In this document: piece by piece, positions 1-8,766 of the stretch
Position numbering within the stretch: position 1 is the stretch's first letter
How the letters are laid out: each line of letters starts with the position of its first letter
Notes under the pieces: model-generated
Told to the model about the DNA's origin: nothing
What the model saw: the letters and a program-made list of their open reading frames with translations, nothing else
The model's database searches: none
Position numbers and translations under genes: made by a program
Source of the DNA: Streptomyces albiflavescens
GTDB lineage: Bacteria; Actinomycetota; Actinomycetes; Streptomycetales; Streptomycetaceae
Assembly (NCBI RefSeq): GCF_014645835.1
Contig: NZ_BMMM01000031.1
Coordinates: 1-64,000 of the forward strand
Length of the DNA: 64,000 nucleotides
Direction: 5' to 3'

Positions 1-42
1 TGTGCCCGGCACGCCGAGAGCACGCACCTGACGCCGCAGGGC

Positions 43-57
43 CCGCCCTCCGGGCGG
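43..57. terminator. short hairpin downstream of the GH95-like gene
   Basis: A 6-bp perfect inverted repeat (CCGCCC at 43-48, GGGCGG at 52-57) with a 3-nt loop lies about 35 bases past the stop codon of the leftward GH95-like gene. There is no clear T-tract, as is usual for Streptomyces terminators. I see nothing else in bases 1-92. Confidence 0.35.
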
Positions 58-92
58 ACGACGGGATGTGACGACAGGACCTAGGCCAGTCG

Positions 93-2405
93 TCAAACAG
101 GCAGTCCCCACTGGGGTGCCGCTTCGTTCGGCTCGACCGGCGCGATCGTCAGGTCCGGCCGGTCGTCCTTCGCCGTGATCAGTGCCGACTCGCCCTTCCG
201 CAGGGCGATGCGGATCGCGCCGTCGCCCGCGTCGGAGTACCGCAGGGCTCGCCCGTGTGCGTCCCGCACCTCGACAGGACCCGAGATGCCATGCCGTACG
301 ACGCAGGGGGCACCCGCCTCGCTGACCAGCCGGACCCAGCGGGTCGCCCCGCCCTCGCGCACCGCCGAGAGCAGGAAGGCGCCCTGCGTGCGGAAGTCGT
401 GGACCGTCAGGTCCGACCAGGCGGCGGGCAGTGCGGGGAAGACGCGGACGACGCCGCCCCACGACTGGCAGACCATGTCGTGCAGGGACTGGGCGGCCGA
501 GAGGGGGGTCTCGATGACCGGGCCCGACTCCTTGTACATGGTGTTGGCCTGGATGAAGCGGGTCATCAGCTCACCCAGGTACCTGAGCGCGTCCTCGCCC
601 TTGCCGAGCAGGGCGGACATCGAGGCAGCGCCGGTGAAGGTGTAGCCCTGGAGCGCGCCCTCGAAGCCGACCCAGTGCGCCAGCGACTTCTCGATCAGGG
701 CGCGTTCGTCGGGTGTGCGGCCGGTCAGCTCGTACAGCGGGTACACCGCGAGCAGATGCGAGTAGTGGCGGTGCGACTTCGCGAAGGGGATGTCCGCGCC
801 GATCATGAACCCGTTGGCGTCGGTGGGGTACGCCACCCGCTTGGCCAGCACCTCACGCCAGCGCGGCGCCAACTCGTCGTCGATGCCGAGGAGTTCGGCC
901 GACTCCAGCAGGGTCCGGCAGCCCCAGGTCAGCAGCATCAGGTCGTAGTTGCAGTCGCGTGTGTTGCCGCCGTACTCGGGGGAGAAGGTGGCCGGGAGGT
1001 GCAGCTTGCCGTCCGCGCCCGGCTCCAGGAAGTGCAGATAGTAGTTGATCGCCTTCCGCAGCAGAGGGAACAGGACATCGCGGAGAATCGACTCGTCCAT
1101 GGTGTGGCGGTAGCTGAGCCAGACGTTGTGCAGGGCCCAGGTGAGGTTGCCGACCTCGGGAGTGGGCGGATCCTGGCCGGGGATGCCGACGCCGTAGCCG
1201 GTGAGGGTGCCCGCCGCGCCGTTGACGAGGTGGGGGTCCGTGGTGCGCGGGATGCCGAGCGAGTCACCGCGGTACCGTTCCGCGACCTCCTTGGACAGGT
1301 TGTCCCGGAACTCGCTCAACGCCCTTGTCACGGCGTCGAGTTCGAGATGGTTCGAGCCGTGGATCAGCCAGTATTCCAACTGCACGTTCAGGTTCCACCA
1401 GGTGTTGGGCCAGGGCGTGGACTCCAGCCAGGGCCCACTGGTGGCCATCACGGGCGCGTCCCGGCGGGCGGCGGACGCCGTCTTGTACAGCTGGATCCAG
1501 TAGAAGCGCTGGATGCGCGCGTCGGGGAGGGAGAGGAAGCTCTTGCGGTAGTAGGCGTTCCACCAGGCGCGATGTGCTTGCGCCAGCCGGTCGTACGGCA
1601 ACGCCGAAGCCCCGCGCACGGCGGCGAGCGCCCGGTCCAGTGCCGTGGACTTCGGGTACGAGTGCGCGACATGGACGTACAGCGTCCGCGTCATGCCCCG
1701 AGTGCGCTCCCGCCATGCCGTCGCGTGCTGTCCGCCCGACAGCAGGGGCTGTACGGCGGCCCAGGCGCCGTCGTGCTCGGCGACCTCGGCGGGCGGGTTG
1801 CCCTGGTAGCCGTCCGGCAGCGGTTTGAAGGCGGCGCGCGGGCTGATCGCGTCCGCCGGATGGAACACCCACCGGAAGTCGCGCTCGCCCTCGCTCGGTG
1901 TCACCTCGACGGCGAGGACCGAGCGGGAGTTGTGCACCAGCGCGCGGAGCGTCAGCGTGCCCCGGTCCGTGGTGAGCGTGCCGGTCAGCTCGGCGTCGCG
2001 CAGCCCGAGTCGCCAGTCCAGGCCCGTGATGGTGCCGACCGGCTCCAGCGTGAAGTTGCCGATGGGCAGCCGGGCGAGCCCGAAGAGGGAGCCGAACTCC
2101 GGGCGGTGGTCCTGCACCTCGGAGTGCTGCACATTGAAGCGCACGGCCGAGAAGGAATCGGCCTGCGCGCCCGGCTCGGCGTAGATCCCGGAGCCGAGGA
2201 AGCCGTTGCCGAGATACGGCCCCTCGTACCAGGTCTTCGGCATCCGCTGCCAGACGAGGTCGGCGTCGTCGAGGACGGTGCGCCAGGGGTCGGCGGCGTG
2301 TTCGGGGGCTGCTGCCCTCGCCTGCGCCGGCAGGCCCCCGGCGAGGAGCGTCCCGCCGAGGGCGGATCCGGTGGCGAGCACGGTACGTCTGGACGGGCTG
2401 GGCAT
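93..2405 (-). CDS. TAT-exported GH95-like glycoside hydrolase (alpha-L-fucosidase/galactosidase type)
   Basis: A 770-residue secreted enzyme. It opens with a twin-arginine signal (SRRTVLATGSALGGTLLAGG, then an Ala-rich cleavage area near residue 33). The mature N-terminus (LVWQRMPKTWYEGPYLGNGF) resembles the beta-sandwich entry of GH95. The central (alpha/alpha)6 region contains WNLNVQLEYW, matching the Asn-x-Asn pair that GH95 enzymes use to activate water, and SPEYGG around the expected catalytic Glu. Length is normal for GH95. The ATG has a good AGGAG site 6 bases upstream. GH95 proteins hydrolyse alpha-1,2-fucosides or alpha-galactosides, so plant or mucin glycans are plausible substrates; the exact sugar cannot be read from sequence. 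It is transcribed alone, leftward, from a region holding nested inverted repeats. Confidence 0.8.
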   Translation of the reverse strand: MPSPSRRTVLATGSALGGTLLAGGLPAQARAAAPEHAADPWRTVLDDADLVWQRMPKTWYEGPYLGNGFLGSGIYAEPGAQADSFSAVRFNVQHSEVQDHRPEFGSLFGLARLPIGNFTLEPVGTITGLDWRLGLRDAELTGTLTTDRGTLTLRALVHNSRSVLAVEVTPSEGERDFRWVFHPADAISPRAAFKPLPDGYQGNPPAEVAEHDGAWAAVQPLLSGGQHATAWRERTRGMTRTLYVHVAHSYPKSTALDRALAAVRGASALPYDRLAQAHRAWWNAYYRKSFLSLPDARIQRFYWIQLYKTASAARRDAPVMATSGPWLESTPWPNTWWNLNVQLEYWLIHGSNHLELDAVTRALSEFRDNLSKEVAERYRGDSLGIPRTTDPHLVNGAAGTLTGYGVGIPGQDPPTPEVGNLTWALHNVWLSYRHTMDESILRDVLFPLLRKAINYYLHFLEPGADGKLHLPATFSPEYGGNTRDCNYDLMLLTWGCRTLLESAELLGIDDELAPRWREVLAKRVAYPTDANGFMIGADIPFAKSHRHYSHLLAVYPLYELTGRTPDERALIEKSLAHWVGFEGALQGYTFTGAASMSALLGKGEDALRYLGELMTRFIQANTMYKESGPVIETPLSAAQSLHDMVCQSWGGVVRVFPALPAAWSDLTVHDFRTQGAFLLSAVREGGATRWVRLVSEAGAPCVVRHGISGPVEVRDAHGRALRYSDAGDGAIRIALRKGESALITAKDDRPDLTIAPVEPNEAAPQWGLPV

Positions 2406-2428
2406 CGCGTCTCCTGGCGGCTCAGTCG

Positions 2429-2512
2429 TGACGGCTCATTCGGCAACGTACGCACGGTGATTCATCGGAGCTATCTCAGACCGAAACGTAGAGATGGTGC
2501 GATGAGCCGTCA
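2429..2512. promoter_or_regulatory. nested inverted repeats upstream of the GH95-like gene
   Basis: A perfect 11-bp inverted repeat (TGACGGCTCAT at 2429-2439, ATGAGCCGTCA at 2502-2512) brackets a second one (ATCTC at 2473-2477, GAGAT at 2491-2495). It lies 24-107 bases upstream of the GH95-like start, where its promoter must be. A looping operator is one reading. Confidence 0.35.
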
Positions 2513-2580
2513 ATGCCTGGGGAGAGATCCGATGTGTAGGTGTGTACCTGAACTGTGGCCGTGTGCGCGGACGTCAGGCC

Positions 2581-3063
2581 TCAGCCCCAGATCGCCGCCG
2601 CCAGCCACGCCCCCATGATCAGCAGGCAGGCGAACAGCTCCGTCAGCACACTCCACCCGCCCGATCGCATCGCGGTCCGCACCGCCGACCGCGCCTGCCC
2701 GTGCCCGCCCAGCCGCAGCCGCTCCGAGAGGTAGATCCCGCCGATGAAGCCGGGTACCGCGCCGATCACCGGCAGCAGGAAGAAGCCGAGCAGCGCCCCT
2801 GTCCCGGCGTAGGCCGCCATCCGGCTGGTGGCCCCGCTCGCGCGCAGCCGCCGTGGTGGCAGCACCCAGCGGATCGCCTGGGCCAGCAGCAGGACCACGG
2901 TCGCGCTCACGAGCACGGCCCAGGAGAGCGCCCGCGGGTCGCTCAACGCCCACCACAGGACCGCGGCCCAGACGAGCCACGATCCCGGTACACCGGGCAC
3001 CAGTACTCCGGCAAGGCCGAGCAGGATCACCACGCCGACCAGCAGGAGTTCCCACACTCCCAT
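2581..3063 (-). CDS. DUF456 family membrane protein
   Basis: A 160-residue integral membrane protein of the DUF456 family. Hydrophobic stretches lie at about residues 5-45 (two helices separated by a Pro/Gly turn, VLVPGVPGSW), 50-65, 85-110 and 140-158. The glycine-rich segment GFFLLPVIGAVPGFIGGIYL is characteristic of the family. No biochemical function is established for DUF456. The ATG has only a weak ribosome site. It is transcribed leftward after the LuxR-type regulator, with a repeat-rich 234-base gap between them. Confidence 0.75.
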   Translation of the reverse strand: MGVWELLLVGVVILLGLAGVLVPGVPGSWLVWAAVLWWALSDPRALSWAVLVSATVVLLLAQAIRWVLPPRRLRASGATSRMAAYAGTGALLGFFLLPVIGAVPGFIGGIYLSERLRLGGHGQARSAVRTAMRSGGWSVLTELFACLLIMGAWLAAAIWG

Positions 3064-3186
3064 CTGCCCAGGGTGACTGAGCCGGCGTGGGACCGCAGGT
3101 CAGTACCGCGCCATCCGGCCGCGTCGGTGCCTGTGCCGCGCCAACCGGCCGTGTCCGTGCGAGTGCGAGTACCGCGTCCGTCGGCC

Positions 3187-3222
3187 GTGCCGGTGCCGGT
3201 GCCGGTGCCGGTGCTGGTGCTG
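3187..3222. repeat. hexanucleotide microsatellite (GTGCCG)4(GTGCTG)2
   Basis: Six tandem hexamers lie in the gap between the LuxR-type regulator (ends 3298) and the DUF456 gene (starts 3063). The flanks carry looser, longer repeats of a CCGCGCCANCCGGCCG-like unit. No gene is apparent in 3064-3297. Confidence 0.7.
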
Positions 3223-3297
3223 ATGCCGCGACTGTCGGCCGCGCCGGTGTCCATCCCGTGCCGACCGGCCCCGCCGGCGGCGGTCCTCACGCTGATG

Positions 3298-4278
3298 TCA
3301 GTCCCGCGCCACCCAGCCCCGCTCGTACGCGTGCCAGCCCAGCTGGAGGCGTGTCGTCACGCCCGTCAGCTCCATGAGCCGCTTCACCCGGCGCTGCACG
3401 GTCCGCAGGCCCAGATCGAGCTGTTTGGCGACGCTCGCGTCGGTCAGCCCGGCCAGCAGCAGAGACAGGATTTCCAGGTCGGTGCTGTCGGGGCCGTCCG
3501 GCTCCTCCTCGCTCACGCCCCTGCTGCCGAGCCGCAGCGGCAGCGCGTCCCGCCACACCGACTCGAAGAGCCCCGACAACAGCTCAAGAAGCCCGCTCGC
3601 GTGCACCACGAGCGCCGCGGGCTCCGCGGTGTGCGAGGTGAGCGGGACCATCGCGAGCGTCCGGTCGGCGATCACCAGCTTGGTCGGCACCTTGTCCACG
3701 ACCCGCACCTGCTCGTCGCGGCCGAGCGCGGCGGACAGCTCGGTGATGCCGGTGGGCTGGTCGAGGACGGCCCGTTCGAGCACCACGCGATAGCCGACGC
3801 CCCGGCCCGCGGCCTGTTCCTCCGCGTCGTTGTCCATCCCGGAGACCACGACCGGATTCCCGGTGACCAGCGCGCACACCTCCTCGGCGGCGCCGAGCTG
3901 GAGCTGCAGGAACCGCTGTGCGACCGCCGCCGCGCCGATCACCACCTCGACCAGGTCGTGCACCGCCGGTTCGGCGGCCGAGGCCCGGTACTCCTCCGCG
4001 AGCAGCGCGGCCGCCAGCTCCGCCTTCTCCAGCTCGTGCCGCTGCTGGGTGAGCAGCGCGCCGAGAGCGACCCCGGGCGGCGCCGCGACCCAGCGTCCGG
4101 GCCGGGCCGACGACTGGGCGGCGAGACCGTGCCGCTCCAGCCGGCGCAGGGCGCGCTCGGTGTCGTACTCGCCGAGCGTGAGCCGCCGCGCGAGATCGGG
4201 CACATCGGCGGCGCCCACGGACACCAGCGCCCGGTACGCCGACTCGTGCGTCTCGTCCAGACCTATCGCTCCCAGCAT
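3298..4278 (-). CDS. LuxR-type HTH regulator with N-terminal TrmB-like winged helix
   Basis: A 326-residue transcriptional regulator. Residues 1-60 resemble a TrmB-like winged helix (LARRLTLGEYDTERALRRLE). The middle (about 95-240) may be a ligand-sensing region. The last 65 residues are a LuxR/GerE-type helix-turn-helix (LTDASVAKQLDLGLRTVQRR). This architecture is common among orphan Streptomyces regulators of unknown signal. I chose the ATG at 4278 because GGGGAGGG lies about 10 bases upstream; an in-frame ATG at 4353 would add 25 residues without family resemblance. There is no adjacent kinase, so it is probably not phosphorylated. The target is unknown; the downstream DUF456 gene is on the same strand. 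Confidence 0.75.
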   Translation of the reverse strand: MLGAIGLDETHESAYRALVSVGAADVPDLARRLTLGEYDTERALRRLERHGLAAQSSARPGRWVAAPPGVALGALLTQQRHELEKAELAAALLAEEYRASAAEPAVHDLVEVVIGAAAVAQRFLQLQLGAAEEVCALVTGNPVVVSGMDNDAEEQAAGRGVGYRVVLERAVLDQPTGITELSAALGRDEQVRVVDKVPTKLVIADRTLAMVPLTSHTAEPAALVVHASGLLELLSGLFESVWRDALPLRLGSRGVSEEEPDGPDSTDLEILSLLLAGLTDASVAKQLDLGLRTVQRRVKRLMELTGVTTRLQLGWHAYERGWVARD

Positions 4279-4470
4279 GCGGCGATGTCCCTCCCCAAGG
4301 ATCCGTTCCGGCCGGTCGGCGGGTGTCCGTGGCGGGAAACAGCCACAGCGCAAACCCGCCTCGGCACATCATCCCCGCACCACCCGCCACTCTGCCAAGC
4401 TCGCGCCACCGCAGCACCAACCACCGCCCGCAATGCCCTGCTTGAGCCTGTTCGGCCTGCGCGGACGCGG

Positions 4471-4845
4471 GTGAACGACCTCGGGGGGTGGGACTCCTCG
4501 GGCGAGGAGGCACTCGCCGCCGAGCGGCAGGGCAATCCGATCGGTGTGGCGCCCGGGTTCCGGGGCGATGCCCAACACCAGGGCGTCCAGGGAAGTTTCG
4601 GGGACATCGGCAACATGGTCCTGAAGCGCGGCGACGAGACGATCGGCAACTCCGTCGTGCAGACCGTGACCCGGGCCTACGACGTGCGCTGGGCCCCGGT
4701 CGGTCAGGTGCCGCCGGGCGGTTCTCCCGTGGGGGGTGGGACCGCCCGGCGGTTTCGTATCACCGTGCGGCATCCAACCCACTGGCCGGTTTTTCCGGAT
4801 GCCCCGTTTTCATCCGGCTCCCGCAGTGGACAATTAGGGGCATGA
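4471..4845 (+). CDS. possible small ORF of unknown function upstream of the PP2C-like gene
   Basis: An unrecognised reading frame of up to 124 residues, opening with GTG at 4471 (internal ATG at 4615). Its stop overlaps the ATG of the PP2C-like gene as ATGA. From 4471 to about 4730 the codons are strongly G/C at position three, which favours real coding. The last 100 bases look more like a promoter (T-runs, lower GC3). No domain is recognised and no convincing ribosome site is visible. It may be a real small gene, a decayed one or chance. It is the only candidate feature in the 563-base gap 4279-4841. Confidence 0.25.
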   Translation: MNDLGGWDSSGEEALAAERQGNPIGVAPGFRGDAQHQGVQGSFGDIGNMVLKRGDETIGNSVVQTVTRAYDVRWAPVGQVPPGGSPVGGGTARRFRITVRHPTHWPVFPDAPFSSGSRSGQLGA

Positions 4846-6707
4846 GCGAGCAGGGGGAGAAGCCCACCGGTCATGAGGACGACTGGTGGGGGCAGTTGTA
4901 CGACGACTCCACCGAGGACACGGGGCCCGCGGCGGCGGCTGATTCGCTGGACGATCGGTTCGCGTCGGCCGCGGGGACGATGGGACTGGGGTCCGCCCGG
5001 CGACCGGACGCGCCCGAACCCGATGTCCCGTCCCGGCCGGAGAGGCCTCCCGCGGTGCCGGATTCGTCTCCCGCCGAGCCGGAGCAGCCCCCGGCCGTAC
5101 CGAAGCAGCGTGGTGGTGCGTCCGCCTCCGTGGCCTGGCCCGGAGCGACGCCGCGCGGTGAGGGGCCGACGCCGGGCCCCGGCCGGTGGGATCGCGGTGA
5201 CGTACCCGGGCCGAGTCCCGACCCCGGCCGGTGGGAGCGCGGTGACGTACCCGGGCCGGGTCCCGACCCCGGCCGGTGGGAGCGCGGTGACGTACCCGGG
5301 CCGGGTCCCGACCCCGGCCGGTGGGAGCGCGGTGACGCACCCGGGCCGGGTCCCGACTCCGGCCGGTGGGATCGCGGCGACGCACCCGGGCCGGGTCCCG
5401 ACTCCGGGCCGATCCAGCGCAGTGGCCTCACCCGGCAACCTGCCCCCTGGGAGCCCCCGCCCCCCGAACCACCGGCTCCCGCGACCTTCCCGCCGGGGCC
5501 GCCACCGCCCGGGTTCCCCCCGCAGGAGCCCGGGAGCCGTCCGTCCACCGAGTCGCCCGGCGGCGCGGTGCCCGCGTCGAGGGCACCCGTGGACGTGCCA
5601 CCGGCCCCCACGTCACCGCCTGCCGTGCAGCCGGGCGACACCTTGCCGATCAGCCCGTCCGACGCCCGGCCCCCGCAGCCCACCTCCGCCCCCGAGGACG
5701 CCCCGCCCGGGGAACCCGCCCTCTCCGTCCCCCATCAGCCGCCCGCCGTCGACTACCTGGGTTCGGGCCCACCCACCTACGACGCCGAACCCACCGCGCT
5801 GCCGCCCGCCGACCCGGACGACCTCGACGACCTGGTCGCCGACACCGTGCTGGACGGGGCGCGCTACGGGACGAGCACGCTGCGGGCCGTGTCCGTACGC
5901 GGGGACTCCGCTCGCTACCGGGGTGAGCCGCGCAGGGACTCGCTGCTCACCGCCCGGTTCGGGACGGGGGAACAGGCGCTGGTGCTCGTCGCGATGGCCA
6001 CCGGCGCGCGGGCCACTCCGGGCGCGCACCGGGCGGCGGCCGAGGTGTGCCAGTGGATCGGGCGCGCCGTGGGCCGCAGCCACGCACGGCTGACCGAGGA
6101 CATCCGGGCCGCCCGGCGCGGCGACCTCAAGTCGGGGCTGCACCGGCTCACCGACCGCAGCCTGGGCAAACTGCGCGCGAGCGCGGCCGAGCAGGGCATC
6201 GAACCGGAGGAGTACACCGCCGGCCTGCGCTGCCTGCTGCTGCCGGCCGACCCGGGGTGCCGTACGCGCGTCTTCTTCGGCGTCGGCGAGGGTGGCCTGT
6301 TCCGGTTACGGGACGGCGAATGGCAGGACATCGAGCCGCGGGTCTCGGAGGCCACCGGCGAGGCCGTGGTCGGTTTCGGATCGCTGCCCCACGAGACCCC
6401 CGAGGGCGACCGGCTCACCATGGACCTGGGCATCACCACGCCCCCGAGCCCGTACGAACCCGCCCCCGCACCGCCGCGCGACCCCTTCCGTTTCCGCGCC
6501 TCCGTCGCCCGCCCGGGTGACACGCTCCTGCTGTGCACCGGCGGCCTGGCGGAGCCGCTGCGCGGCGAACCCGAACTGGCCGAGCACTTGACGCGGCGGT
6601 GGTCGGCGGCGGAACCGCCCGGCCTCGCCGCTTTCCTCGCGGACACCTCGGTGAGGGTCAAGGGGTACGCCGACGATCGCACGGCCGCGGCCGTTTGGGA
6701 GGCGTAA
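4842..6707 (+). CDS. PP2C-like (pseudo)phosphatase with Pro/Gly-rich repeat linker
   Basis: A 621-residue cytoplasmic protein. Residues 1-110 are acidic and proline-rich; about 114-188 are five copies of a 15-residue repeat (GPDPGRWERGDVPGP); a long Pro-rich linker follows; about 330-621 resemble a PP2C-type Ser/Thr phosphatase. The usual metal-binding acidic motifs are poor: the DGHGG-like site is absent (VAMATGARATPG) and the CTDG-like motif reads CTGG. Only the terminal DDRT is kept. It may therefore bind phosphoproteins or be regulatory rather than catalytic. Codon 489 (6306-6308) is TTA, so translation may depend on the bldA tRNA. The ATG at 4842 is where family-like sequence begins. Confidence 0.7.
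   Translation: MSEQGEKPTGHEDDWWGQLYDDSTEDTGPAAAADSLDDRFASAAGTMGLGSARRPDAPEPDVPSRPERPPAVPDSSPAEPEQPPAVPKQRGGASASVAWPGATPRGEGPTPGPGRWDRGDVPGPSPDPGRWERGDVPGPGPDPGRWERGDVPGPGPDPGRWERGDAPGPGPDSGRWDRGDAPGPGPDSGPIQRSGLTRQPAPWEPPPPEPPAPATFPPGPPPPGFPPQEPGSRPSTESPGGAVPASRAPVDVPPAPTSPPAVQPGDTLPISPSDARPPQPTSAPEDAPPGEPALSVPHQPPAVDYLGSGPPTYDAEPTALPPADPDDLDDLVADTVLDGARYGTSTLRAVSVRGDSARYRGEPRRDSLLTARFGTGEQALVLVAMATGARATPGAHRAAAEVCQWIGRAVGRSHARLTEDIRAARRGDLKSGLHRLTDRSLGKLRASAAEQGIEPEEYTAGLRCLLLPADPGCRTRVFFGVGEGGLFRLRDGEWQDIEPRVSEATGEAVVGFGSLPHETPEGDRLTMDLGITTPPSPYEPAPAPPRDPFRFRASVARPGDTLLLCTGGLAEPLRGEPELAEHLTRRWSAAEPPGLAAFLADTSVRVKGYADDRTAAAVWEA
5181..5405 (+). repeat. 45-bp in-frame minisatellite, five copies
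   Basis: Five near-identical 45-bp units start at 5181, 5226, 5271, 5316 and 5361, each beginning GGCCGGTGGG and encoding PGRWERGDVPGP-type repeats. Substitutions are few (D/E, V/A, P/S), which points to recent expansion. Confidence 0.9.
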
Positions 6708-6817
6708 CCGCACGCTCTGTGAATTCATGGACCCAAGGGATGGACCGAGAGGCCCCGGGGACCCGAATGACCCCAGGGATCCAAAGGATCCAAGGATCGC
6801 GAAGAGGTGCGTGAAGC

Positions 6818-8560
6818 ATGGCCAAGCAGAACGTCGCCGAACAGTTCGTCGACATCCTCGCCCGCGCGGGCGTCAAGCGGCTGTACGGGGTCGTCGGCGA
6901 CAGCCTCAACCCTGTCGTCGACGCCATTCGGCGCAACTCGGCCATCGACTGGATCCACGTCCGGCACGAGGAGACCGCCGCCTTCGCCGCGGGCGCGGAG
7001 GCGCAGATCACCGGCAAGCTCACCGCCTGCGCCGGCTCCTGCGGCCCCGGCAATCTCCACCTCATCAACGGCCTGTACGACGCCCACCGCTCCATGGCCC
7101 CGGTCCTCGCCCTCGCCTCGCAGATCCCCTCCAGCGAGATCGGCCTCGGCTACTTCCAGGAGACCCACCCCGACCAGCTCTTCCGCGAGTGCAGCCACTA
7201 CAGCGAGCTGATCTCCAACCCGAAGCAGATGCCGAGGCTGCTGCAGACCGCGATCCAGCACGCGGTGGGCCAGTCCGGCGTCAGCGTGGTCTCCCTCCCC
7301 GGCGACATCGCCGCCGAGCCCGCGCCGGACAAGCCCCTGGAGACCGCCCTCGTCACCGCCCGGCCCACGGTCCGACCCGGCGACACCGAGATCGACAAGC
7401 TCGTGGCGCTGATCGACGAGGCCGACAGGGTCACGCTCTTCTGCGGCAGTGGCACGGCGGGCGCGCACGCCGAGGTCATGGAGTTCGCCGGGAAGATCAA
7501 GTCCCCGGTCGGGCACGCCCTGCGGGGCAAGGAGTGGATCCAGTACGACAACCCCTTCGACGTCGGCATGAGCGGACTCCTCGGCTACGGCGCGGCCTAC
7601 GAGGCCACCCACGAGTGCGATCTGCTGATCCTGCTCGGCACCGACTTCCCGTACAACGCCTTCCTCCCCGACGACGTCAAGATCGCCCAGGTCGACGTGC
7701 GTCCCGAGCACTTGGGCCGCCGCTCGAAGCTGGACCTGGCGGTCTGGGGCGATGTGAAGGAGACCCTGCGCTGCCTCACCCCGCGCGTGAAGCCCAAGGA
7801 GAACCGGCGCTTCCTCGACAAGATGCTGAAGAAGCACGCCGACGCGCTCGAAGGCGTCGTCAAGGCGTACACCAGGAAGGTCGAGAAGCACATCCCGATC
7901 CATCCCGAATACGTGGCCGCCGTGCTCGACGAACTCGCCGCCGAGGACGCGGTGTTCACGGTCGACACCGGGATGTGCAATGTCTGGGCGGCCCGCTACA
8001 TCTCGCCCAACGGCAGCCGCCGCGTCATCGGTTCGTTCTCGCACGGCTCGATGGCGAACGCCCTGCCGATGGCGATCGGCGCCCAGTTCACCGACCGGAA
8101 CCGGCAGGTCGTCTCGATGTCCGGCGACGGCGGATTCTCCATGCTGATGGGCGACTTCCTCACCCTCGTCCAGTACGACCTGCCGGTGAAGGTCGTGCTC
8201 TTCAACAACTCCTCCCTGAGCATGGTCGAGTTGGAGATGCTGGTGGCCGGCCTGCCCTCGTACGGCACCACGAACAAGAACCCCGACTTCGCGGCCGTCG
8301 CCCGCGCCTGCGGTGCCTACGGTGTCCGGGTCGAGAAGCCCAAGCAGCTTGAAGGCGCCCTCAAGGACGCCTTCAAGCACAAGGGCCCGGCACTCGTCGA
8401 CATCGTCACCGACCCCAACGCACTCTCCATCCCGCCGAAGATCAGCGCGGAGATGGTGACGGGGTTCGCGCTGTCGGCGTCGAAGATGGTGCTGGACGGG
8501 GGAGTGGGCCGCATGGTGCAGATGGCCCGCTCGAACCTGCGGAACGTGCCGCGACCCTAG
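6818..8560 (+). CDS. poxB: pyruvate dehydrogenase (quinone) / pyruvate oxidase-like ThDP enzyme
   Basis: A 580-residue thiamine-diphosphate enzyme that by family decarboxylates pyruvate to acetate and CO2, passing electrons through FAD to the quinone pool. The N-terminal domain (1-170) has the catalytic Glu context HVRHEETAAFAAGAEAQ. The central domain (190-330) is the FAD/DHS-like fold. The C-terminal domain carries the ThDP motif GDGGFSMLMGDF...FNN. The tail after residue 540 is amphipathic and could serve peripheral membrane attachment as in E. coli PoxB. Length fits the family. GAAGAGG lies upstream of the ATG. The leader holds short GGATCCAA-type direct repeats. It is monocistronic; other acetolactate-synthase-like roles are less likely because the sequence is PoxB-like throughout. 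Confidence 0.88.
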   Translation: MAKQNVAEQFVDILARAGVKRLYGVVGDSLNPVVDAIRRNSAIDWIHVRHEETAAFAAGAEAQITGKLTACAGSCGPGNLHLINGLYDAHRSMAPVLALASQIPSSEIGLGYFQETHPDQLFRECSHYSELISNPKQMPRLLQTAIQHAVGQSGVSVVSLPGDIAAEPAPDKPLETALVTARPTVRPGDTEIDKLVALIDEADRVTLFCGSGTAGAHAEVMEFAGKIKSPVGHALRGKEWIQYDNPFDVGMSGLLGYGAAYEATHECDLLILLGTDFPYNAFLPDDVKIAQVDVRPEHLGRRSKLDLAVWGDVKETLRCLTPRVKPKENRRFLDKMLKKHADALEGVVKAYTRKVEKHIPIHPEYVAAVLDELAAEDAVFTVDTGMCNVWAARYISPNGSRRVIGSFSHGSMANALPMAIGAQFTDRNRQVVSMSGDGGFSMLMGDFLTLVQYDLPVKVVLFNNSSLSMVELEMLVAGLPSYGTTNKNPDFAAVARACGAYGVRVEKPKQLEGALKDAFKHKGPALVDIVTDPNALSIPPKISAEMVTGFALSASKMVLDGGVGRMVQMARSNLRNVPRP

Positions 8561-8569
8561 TCGGTCAGG

Positions 8570-8625
8570 GGCGTCCAGCAGCGGCTGGCGTACCAGTGGC
8601 GTCCAGCAGCGGCCGGCGTACCAGT
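8570..8625. repeat. 28-bp tandem duplication
   Basis: Two adjacent 28-base copies (8570-8597 and 8598-8625) differ at one base. They lie just downstream of the poxB stop codon. Confidence 0.8.
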
Positions 8626-8665
8626 AATGAGGCAGGCCCGTGATGCCGCTGGTGCGATGAAGGCA

Positions 8666-8700
8666 CCCCCTGTTCGAGCGAAGCCGAGAGCTTGGGGGAG
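8666..8700. repeat. interspersed palindromic element, copy 1
   Basis: A 35-base element (begins CCCCCTG, ends TTGGGGGAG) with complementary C- and G-rich ends. A second copy differing at one base lies at 62892-62926. Elements of this type are familiar between genes in many Streptomyces genomes. Confidence 0.75.
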
Positions 8701-8766
8701 GGCGGCCGTGGTCGTCGATGCAGATGCGGACAGTGCCGCTGTGTCCCTGGGAGGACCGGTCGCGGC

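Noticed and set aside
2429..2512. insertion-sequence ends
   Set aside because: The inverted arms enclose only 62 bases with no transposase and no target duplication that I can see.
255..2618. 787-residue open frame on the + strand
   Set aside because: It is the antisense of the GH95-like gene. It has no recognisable domain and arises from high GC at third positions of the real gene.
6725..8380. 551-residue minus-strand frame opposite poxB
   Set aside because: The encoded Gly/Val/Arg-rich sequence has no family features, and the + strand gene has all ThDP-enzyme motifs.
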